A program made the translations under genes and the position numbers. The notes below the pieces were generated by a model. It was given only the letters and a program-made list of their open reading frames with translations. It was not told the DNA's origin and made no database searches. DNA of 64,000 bases from Whalleya microplaca (lineage: Eukaryota; Ascomycota; Sordariomycetes; Xylariales; Xylariaceae), in assembly GCA_022497155.1 (NCBI GenBank), contig MU385724.1:620001-684000 (forward strand), in the 5' to 3' direction. Below, piece after piece: positions 56,427 through 64,000 of this stretch. Numbering within the stretch: the stretch's first letter is position 1; each line of letters begins with the position of its first letter.

Positions 56427-57872
56427 TCACCCTATGACCCTATCAACCCATTTCATCCACCCCCCGTCGGCACAGAGCAATTTCATGGCGTCGATTGACA
56501 AGCTCACAAACAGCTCTTGCTTCATGGAATCCGCCTTGGCTGGAAGTATAAGCGCCGTGCCCAGGTTCCAGCAACCGTGTGCTCTTCGTATGGCATCTGC
56601 CCTGGCTACAGGCACTCCCGGGATGCTCCATTCAATATCGGCGCCGAAGTGGCGCCATGTATTAAATGCCAACACCTCTGGCATTCGTGGGTCATAGTTG
56701 ACTCCTACTAAGCGTGGGTCGGGGGCTTCGGATAGCATGGCAAGGCGGCGGCTAACATATTCCTCGTTCACAGCGTCGATGCTTTGTTTCACGAGCGGGA
56801 CGAGTTGGGCGAGCTTTTCGTCATCGTCACAGGCCGCAGCCAGCTGGGTTATCGAGGCCTCCGTGACAGCTGGTAGGGCTGCATTACCAAAATACTTCGC
56901 CGCGGCATCCTGGAACGCTCGTGTCCTCCAATTCACCGAATTCCATAACGTAGCGACCGGTCTCGGCCGAACCCCAGGTAGGTACTTCTCAGCCGCGACG
57001 CGGGACTTGGTGATATGTGCAAACGCAAGGGCGGCCAAGCTCGTATAGGCGGTTGGGGGCTCGGACGTATGGTTTCGAGACCGTATTAGTTCCCGAAGCT
57101 CTTGGAGTCGTTCATGGCTGAAGACAAATATTTTGCCTGTCTTTTCGATGTGTCTCATGGCCATACCTGTCTTTAAAAGCCGCGGCTGTGTTGGACCACT
57201 CAGATCAGGTAACATTGTAAACTCAGGGCATCTTGCCATTAGGCCCCTGAATGCAGATACGCTGTGAATGTGAGCCGGATTCCTGCAATTCCGAGAATCT
57301 AACATTGGAAAAGCCTGTTCGGAAGGTAGATCAACTAGTGTTCTTCGGGTTTGCGCGGCAAAACACTCCAAGAACACTCGTAAAGAACCTCCATCTACCA
57401 GACCGTGATGTAGGAAGATGGAGAGCATTAATCCACCCTTAGGAAACACTGCTTGTACCTTCGACACTGGTACCGAATCGAGACCAGGGCTAATACTTCC
57501 TGATACACCGAACCGAGGGTGGACGAATATGCTCGGCGGGAATCCTTCATCTCTCATTCGTTCGTAGTCCTGCTCACTTGCTTCGTCTGTGGTGAGTACT
57601 TGGAAGGGAATTTCCAGCAACGGGGATCGATGAAGTGATACGCCTCCGTTACTGCTCGCCCGAAGGCGCCCAGCGAAAACCGGCCGTTCTCTTGCTAGAC
57701 GCTTGAGAGAAAGCTCGATATGGCGAGCGGCGTCACCTTGTAGTTGACTGTCACATGGGAAACATAGCACGACGCATATATATACGCGTGGGGCACTCTG
57801 GTTCCATACTGAAAGAGGCTCTTGGTTGCCGAGGCGTCCTTCGTTTTCTGACATCGGTAGAGGCTGGCACAT
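56427..57872 (-). CDS. BAHD/trichothecene 3-O-acetyltransferase-like acyltransferase (481 aa)
   Basis: Intronless from the chosen start. Family features: an N-terminal NQSAPRVYICVVLCFPCD; the early helix HIELSLKRLARERPVFAGRL; the catalytic HxxxD as LHHGLVDGGS at about 154-159; SLAALAFAHITKSR; and a C-terminal NTWRHFGADIEWSIPGVPV block corresponding to the second family motif. These enzymes move acyl groups from CoA thioesters to alcohols or amines of secondary metabolites. Substrate cannot be deduced. No polyketide, peptide or terpene synthase lies within this window, so a cluster is not evident. The start at MCQPLPMSENEG gives the usual length of about 480. The frame is open upstream to 57998 but without family similarity. 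A 154-codon frame in another register (58215-57751) overlaps the 5' end and is not favoured. Confidence 0.88.
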   Translation of the reverse strand: MCQPLPMSENEGRLGNQEPLSVWNQSAPRVYICVVLCFPCDSQLQGDAARHIELSLKRLARERPVFAGRLRASSNGGVSLHRSPLLEIPFQVLTTDEASEQDYERMRDEGFPPSIFVHPRFGVSGSISPGLDSVPVSKVQAVFPKGGLMLSIFLHHGLVDGGSLRVFLECFAAQTRRTLVDLPSEQAFPMLDSRNCRNPAHIHSVSAFRGLMARCPEFTMLPDLSGPTQPRLLKTGMAMRHIEKTGKIFVFSHERLQELRELIRSRNHTSEPPTAYTSLAALAFAHITKSRVAAEKYLPGVRPRPVATLWNSVNWRTRAFQDAAAKYFGNAALPAVTEASITQLAAACDDDEKLAQLVPLVKQSIDAVNEEYVSRRLAMLSEAPDPRLVGVNYDPRMPEVLAFNTWRHFGADIEWSIPGVPVARADAIRRAHGCWNLGTALILPAKADSMKQELFVSLSIDAMKLLCADGGWMKWVDRVIG

Positions 57873-60800
57873 CGTAGAGCTCGAAGGCGGACGTCTCCTG
57901 GGGGAACAGGCAAAAGGCCTGGGTGTCTGGTTGTGTAAATAACGGTGGCGTTCTGAGGGGAATATATTTTCGCCAAGTGGTGATCGTATCTTTCGCATTG
58001 TGGCTAGTAGAGTTCACCTCGGATAGATGATAGGCTAATAGGATTGAGATGCTTCTGCCCTCTTGATAATGAAAGGGGCAAAGTTGGGCGTAGAACGTGC
58101 GGGTAAGTCTTGGGGGAGCTGAGAAAAAAGAATTGTAAGACGGCTCGAGGATGTCTATGAAGCCGTTAGTGAATAGTTTCATCGCGATAGCATGCTTATG
58201 TGAGGTCCGAGACATATCTCTGCCAAGGGCTGGAAATTTGGAAGGGGACGATTGGCGAGAGTGACAGCTAGGGTCTCAAGGTTGCAAGAGATGAAGATCT
58301 TTAGACCCTTGTAAGCTGCTCAGATCACATTGTACAGTCAATTAATAACTACAAGAAACCTGGATAGTCCCGACAAGATAGCATAGGTCGTCTACAAAGA
58401 CGTCAATGTTGGGCTGATTAATTCCCTAAAGGGCTGGTTGCAGATACTACCCCTCGTCACTCCACGTTGTCCGCGTATGCTTACCGTCGAGTTATTCCCT
58501 GCCCCAGCATGAGTAGGTGGCGCTGGGGTGCCATAAAAGCCGTCAGATATGATGTTGGCTTGGTGAGAGCCGCGCTATTGATGGAGATTCACCCATGCCT
58601 AGCCAAGGTCATCTGGTCAGAGCGTCGGGGAAGATACCGGATGAGGTAGACCAAAGTACATAGAGCTCATTCACCAGGATACCAGCAACGCCTTCCCAGG
58701 CGAACGGATCCCACCACCCCTCTCTCAAATGCCGTCGAGGGAAATGCGCTCCCATTGAGGAAGAAGGCTCTTGGTTGGCTCACTCGCCTCTTGGTCGCGG
58801 TGGCTGTGTTTCAGCCCATCGCTGATTCAGAGGTCTGAGTGCCCCCTAGTATGTAGCAAGTATGGCTGGCATGGCTGGCATGGCACGTATGGCACGCATT
58901 GGAAGCATGGAATTCATGGAATCCATCACGATACGTGCTATAACCAACGATCCTGGTCGTTCGTTCCAACTCGGGTTCGGAATTTTTCCACGGTGTAATC
59001 ATCTGCAGGGTGGCGCGTGGGGTGCCCGAAGCCCAGGTGTACGGTATGCAAGCCTCAAAGCCGGAGGAGAGGTTCGACCTTGCGGCACAGCCAGGTGATT
59101 AATAACAGAGGGGAGGCCCTGGACGAGGGTTTTCCTCGCGGAGGCTAGACTATGCCAAGCCTCGTGGTATGCAGATTGGAGCCAAGCGCGGCGGGAAAAA
59201 AGGGACTAGGGGAGCGCTCGCACTCGCAGGCGCAGGATTATTAACGTTTAGTACGAGGTACGAAGTACTGGTTTGTTATTCCCATCCCGCCATCCAGGCG
59301 CACGGGCATTTCGACCAGCACCTTCAGTGTACAAGGCGTCAAGGCGGAAACAACTGTGTTTGTTCTCACTGGTAAGCATCGGCTGACAGCTTCGTGGCGT
59401 GATTCCCCGGTTGTCTCGACTCCGGCAGAGAAGTCTCTCAGGTCTATGCATAGATAAGGAACATGGTAGACCAATGACTAGACATAGGGACGCCGTTGGT
59501 CATGGAGCATATAAGGCGGCATAAGGCCAGATCACGATACGAAGGTTGGGTTGGAGAGAGCATAACCGGACCGTGCTTTGTTGGTTGGAAAATAAGCTCA
59601 GTATGTAGTGTTCGGTGTTCTTTTGAGGTCGATCGACGATGAAATGCACCTGAGGTAACACACGAAGCCTCCGTCATAAATGAGAGACGACCGGTGTAAT
59701 TATACCTCTTTCTTGAGAATTGATAGAAATGCTAGATTCCGAGGTGAGACCTTGGGGCCTGGCGGAACTGGAGAAGTCTCGGTAAATCACGGTAAAGCAC
59801 AACACGCCCCGTCACGGAGGTTAATCATCGGCATAGGTGAGCATCAATGTATGTTTGTCCAGAACGTCATCACTTGCATTAAACATTGTCGGTATGTAGG
59901 TACTCATGATTCGTTCGTTCGTTCAGGTTGCACGCCGACTCCGTCCTATCGTCCAATAAAAGCAATTAAAAAACAAGCGAGCTGCTTACTCCAAGCCTGC
60001 TAGTGGCCACCGGCATCATCATCAATCATCGCGGCGCCCCCAGTTCGCGCATGCTTACCTAAACAGGTAATCTGTTCATCGTCTATTTGTCTGTGTCGTG
60101 GATAAGGAGACACGAAAACTCATGATAGTAGCTTCCTGAAGCTAGTAACTAAATATAATATAACTTATGTCAATATAAATGACTGCTGGAGCATGACGAC
60201 CTCATCTTGTAGTACAAGTTAGACGGTTAATACCTACTTATCCGTCTGTGTTGTTATTGGCTACAGATCAGGGTTCGCATAGTTCTCAACTGAAGCCTGC
60301 AGGTGAAGCCCTCTGAAGTAAAAACCGGTCGAAAGGTTGCACTTATGATTGTGGCGTATCTGTTGTGCATATGTCACATAGTCACATCCTGGAGAACGAC
60401 CGTCCGGTTGGGATTGGCAGGTATGGCAAATGGCTTTACAATCCGGGGAGTGCATTGAAGATCCCAATGGTTCGTGTCAAACGCGGGCCGCTGTAGGTCA
60501 TGGGGACAAAGAAAAGTCCGGATAAATTATTCTCTATATTCGACGACCTGACCTGCCTGATATCAGGGAGCTGTTAGGTAGACAATGCTAGCAGAAACAA
60601 GCCAGCTGGTTTATTAGTGCTGATTTCGAGAGTTTGACATGTCAATGACTTGGCCACATTCATTGATCGGTCATATTCTTGGCTTATTAGTGAATTGGCA
60701 TGTAAAACGACGCGGCCTAGACTTTGCGCCTGGGTAGATAGTTGATCGATGTAACGCTAAGTAACATCGGTCCCGATAGCTTCGCTACCGAGAACTTTTG

Positions 60801-63800
60801 TCGAATAAAGCGTTGTGTAACACTGACCGCGCTTACTTCGTACGGTCGGGACGTACAATAACATACATTAACATACAATAACGCCAAGAAGCTTTTCTTC
60901 TTCGCGCCGTGGGCCCCGGGCTTGTCCCTGATATTGTTCTTCATAACATGTATATTTAGTGGCATACTTGCCACTTTAACTCTCATCAAGCCCCAGGCTG
61001 ACATGCCTGTCATCCGGATCGTCAAGCCAGGCTAGGTTAGGCGTCTTCTACTAAAGCTAATCAATAAAAGTCTCCTTACGAAGCCCGGCGGAAATCGCGG
61101 GCTTCGGGTGCGCTAGGTGACTGCATCCACTTGACTCATTTTTCGCTACCACGAGTATAAAATCACAGATGTATGGATGTACGTCACGAGCACACATTAC
61201 TTCTTTTCGCATGAAAATATGCCATTTCCTCAATTCCTAGGTTCACAGCTAGCCAGCCTCGCTTAAGACCCGACGGACACTAATTGGACCACGTACTATA
61301 TAGTTATCCATGGGTTTAACAACGACCCCCGGTGCAGCGGTCATTACTGTTTCCACCTGTAATAATATTCGTTCGCGCGCGGCAATCCGTCGTATGGCAG
61401 TCGAACATCACTGCTTTGTCCATTAGCCTGCCCGGGATCCATGTACTTTCTAGGGTTCGTACATTTTCGATGCCTTCTAGCGTAGGTTGCTGGTGTCAAC
61501 AAAGGATCGGGTTTATTAGACGCTGTCCACAGAGACTGCGTCAGCTAATATAAAATTACTTTTATTCGTGAGACTGTTGAACTAGCAGGAGACACTACAG
61601 TGCGCATATTGAGGGGTTAACTCATAATTCCTGAGCCCCTGGCTGTCGAGGATTCCTGTACAACGAGCCTTGTCCATTCGATCCCCGTATCGCACCAGGG
61701 CCAGCAGGCTTACACAATGACAGTATCGTCAATTCCCGTACGCACTGACTAGTTTTGAAATAAGTCCTCGTCTGTGACTAGGTTGCCAATATTGTGCACT
61801 GTTGAAACCGGGGATACGTGTGAAGCATCCGCCACCTTCCGACGCCTGTGTTATTCCAGGCGAGCCGTGAGGCCCATTTCATGATCTTGTTTTAGGCTGT
61901 GCTGGGTCGATCTCTGGCAATGACACTGGGAAAAGGATCATATTGTACTAGAAACGAGCTCATGAAGTTGTCTGTCATTGACCTAGAAATTTGAACTTTT
62001 CGGAGTCAGCTCCGATTGACTGAGAACGATCACCACTTCCGGTCACGAGCCAGGGAGTTAGCCGATCAGATAGCCGTAATTAAGAACTACATCTAACTTT
62101 GCCCAGTGACAAGTTTTACAGGCTAAAACTTTTATATCAAAGCACGCTATGAAGTAGTCGCGATAATCATTGGAGTATCAGCCGTCAAGCAAAAAAGTAC
62201 GGGCAGTCTGATTACAGAAGTGCTTGTCGGTAGTTGAGGAAACATACATGCGGATCTTAGATCCCACCGTCGCTCGTAAGGCAGACAAAATCACGGAATT
62301 CGACAATGTCCGAATATCCATTTGAGAGGTTAATAAGTTTGTGGTAGGCCGTAGGCATTCTTGTCCGTTTAAGTTGCTCCACCGCATCTTCCGGCGGCAA
62401 ATGCGGGAGCTGTGAACTAAGGCAACCAAGCGCAGGTACCCGAACCCTAACATTAGATGGTTCTGATAAGGAATATATGAACCATGCCTTCTTCTCGTCT
62501 AGTAATCGAAGCTTGTGGGGACTTGTACGCAGAAAAGAAGAAAGAACAAGTACCATTGCTTAGGCATGAGCGTAAAGACGTGCGAACAAGCGGCGTCGAA
62601 AAAGAAGAATGCAGAGCCACATAGTTCAAGAGAAAATTAATCCTAGTCTCAATTGTTATATATGCTTGGGCTAATAAACACAATATAGCGTCGGTATACA
62701 AATTACATATAGTCTATACTGGTCAAATTATGTGTCGCGTTACACCAGAACATGACGGCATTATTAACATCACCATCCTATTTATGAGACTGGGCGGTGT
62801 GCGGTCCATTTTTAATGCCCTTTTGGCAATTCCATCGTTCACCAGAAAGACTTTAGGGCTTATGGTCCCAGCAAACTTGGGGCCTTGTTAGGTTTAAACA
62901 ATACTCAAGTGATAATACAGATAGAATACCTATTCGTGATCGGTCAATCATTCCCCACGCTACTCCACACGTATGAAAAATACAACTCAGATCGGTAAGT
63001 TCCCTGAAGCTATCAGAAGTACATATGCCAAGCTGTAGCCTGGTGCTGTCCTTGTGTCGCGGTTGGTGTAAAGAATATCATAGACTAGCGCATCCATGGG
63101 AGGGAATAGAATGGTTCCTTTACAAGAAAACGACATAGTACCACAACAAGCTAGAGACAGGGTTGAACTTGATAACGCTGACGACTTAATTCTTTGATCA
63201 TCGGGAGTCGGCTTTACATTAAAATGAATTCAAATTTCGACCCGTTAATACGGAGCTCTAAATACTGTCATAGAATCCAAATAAAATAGAAAAGCTCGTT
63301 GCTCTACACGTATCACTTGAAGTCTCTAGACCCATATTACTATACATATTAACACACATTATAGTTTCAAAAGACTTCCTCTCTTACCCCTCAATACAGT
63401 TTATCTAGGGCCTATGCAGTGTGCCTGCAGATCGATCAACTTAGGTTTACTAATAATAGAGCTGGACACGCTGAATCGTGGTCGAGGATACCTAATACTG
63501 CAAGTTGAATGAGACTCTTGGTTCGGCCGACTCACCGCTTCCTTCACTCCACCAATAGAGACACCTAGGTACCAAGGTTGGTATAGTTCCATCTGTTCCT
63601 GCAACCCTATCACAGATCGATTGCTTGGCAAATCCCTGGACCATGTGGCGACTCTCCGTCTCGTCACATGCAGCATCTAACAATTCAACGTCACCGTAAG
63701 TCTCCACCACGAGTTCACAACCAAGGCTCGCCCATTGCGAAACCAAAAAGGTCAGAAACTCGAATCTGGCATCGATTAAAGACTTTAGCCCTACTTCGAC

Positions 63801-64000
63801 TATACGAAGTTTCGGACGTGGCCTTGACAATCTCCACTTTGTGGTCTGCCTTGTGGGCATTTTCCATACGGCAGCCTTCATATCGATGAGATAGTTGCTA
63901 TCTTCTTAACTACCGTAAAGCAACACCTCCACAAATATCAAGGATAGCGGCCGATCAGAACACGCATAAGCCACTCATATCTATTATCACTCAATTTTGC
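57873..64000. other. Terminal 6.1 kb, no gene recognised
   Basis: Only isolated frames. The longest are minus strand 58215-57751, 62556-62257 and 63881-63492 (129 codons, FEFLTFLVSQWASLGCELVV), none with known motifs or clear splice partners. A GGCATGGCT-type short tandem run lies at about 58862-58905. The window edge may cut a gene. Confidence 0.4.

Noticed and set aside
57751..58215. 154-codon frame overlapping the 5' end of the acyltransferase
   Set aside because: The conserved acyltransferase N-terminus lies in a different frame; this one has no family motif, though an upstream gene with an intron cannot be fully excluded.
63492..63881. 129-codon minus-strand frame near the window end
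   Set aside because: No known motif, no linkable exon, and a chance frame of this length is plausible; kept only as a note.

Overview
The window is nuclear DNA from a filamentous ascomycete (Pezizomycotina, most likely Sordariomycetes). The evidence is many short introns (about 45-160 nt) with GTAAGT-type donors and CTAAC/CTGAC branch sites, single-copy fungal housekeeping genes (TRM10, MSH2, EXO1, TMA16, MAM33), a HET-domain protein and a secreted GH11 xylanase. There is no operon structure. Genes lie on both strands, and long stretches show no gene. Exon coordinates were assigned by hand from splice consensus and reading-frame continuity. In multi-exon entries, start and end give the gene span and the exon list is in the text.

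Left part (1-16 kb): a small Cys-rich protein, a protein-ribulosamine/fructosamine 3-kinase with four exons, and a TPR protein. Next comes a transposon-rich accessory segment (6.6-10.4 kb). It holds two 328-bp inverted-repeat elements flanked by TA dinucleotides. One of them sits inside a larger element with terminal inverted repeats of about 90 bp. Between the two copies lies an orphan gene encoding tryptophan-rich modules and charged tandem repeats. A HET-domain protein and a single-pass membrane protein follow.

Middle (17-44 kb): the conserved core. TRM10 and MSH2 are divergent around a 560-bp intergenic region that carries two different tandem repeats. Then come an unrecognised four-exon gene, a mitochondrial PRX5-type peroxiredoxin, an Ariadne-type RBR ubiquitin ligase, EXO1, TMA16, a second small Cys-rich protein, the mitochondrial p32-family protein MAM33, and an aminoglycoside-phosphotransferase-like protein that has lost its catalytic residues. 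MSH2 and EXO1, which act together in mismatch repair, are about 12 kb apart on opposite strands.

Right part (44.6-64 kb): mostly gene-poor. It has a 7.3-kb stretch with no recognisable gene, a GH11 endoxylanase, a probably decayed locus for a Cys-rich product (about 53.7-55.9 kb), and a BAHD/trichothecene-acetyltransferase-like acyltransferase. The last 6 kb shows nothing that can be assigned.

No CRISPR array, rRNA or intact tRNA gene was seen. The most interesting items are the nested TA-flanked elements and the composite segment they bracket, the phosphotransferase-fold pseudokinase, a palindromic 60-bp repeat present at two distant sites, the orphan Trp-module repeat gene with a frameshifted tail, and the sharp rise in third-position GC within MSH2.
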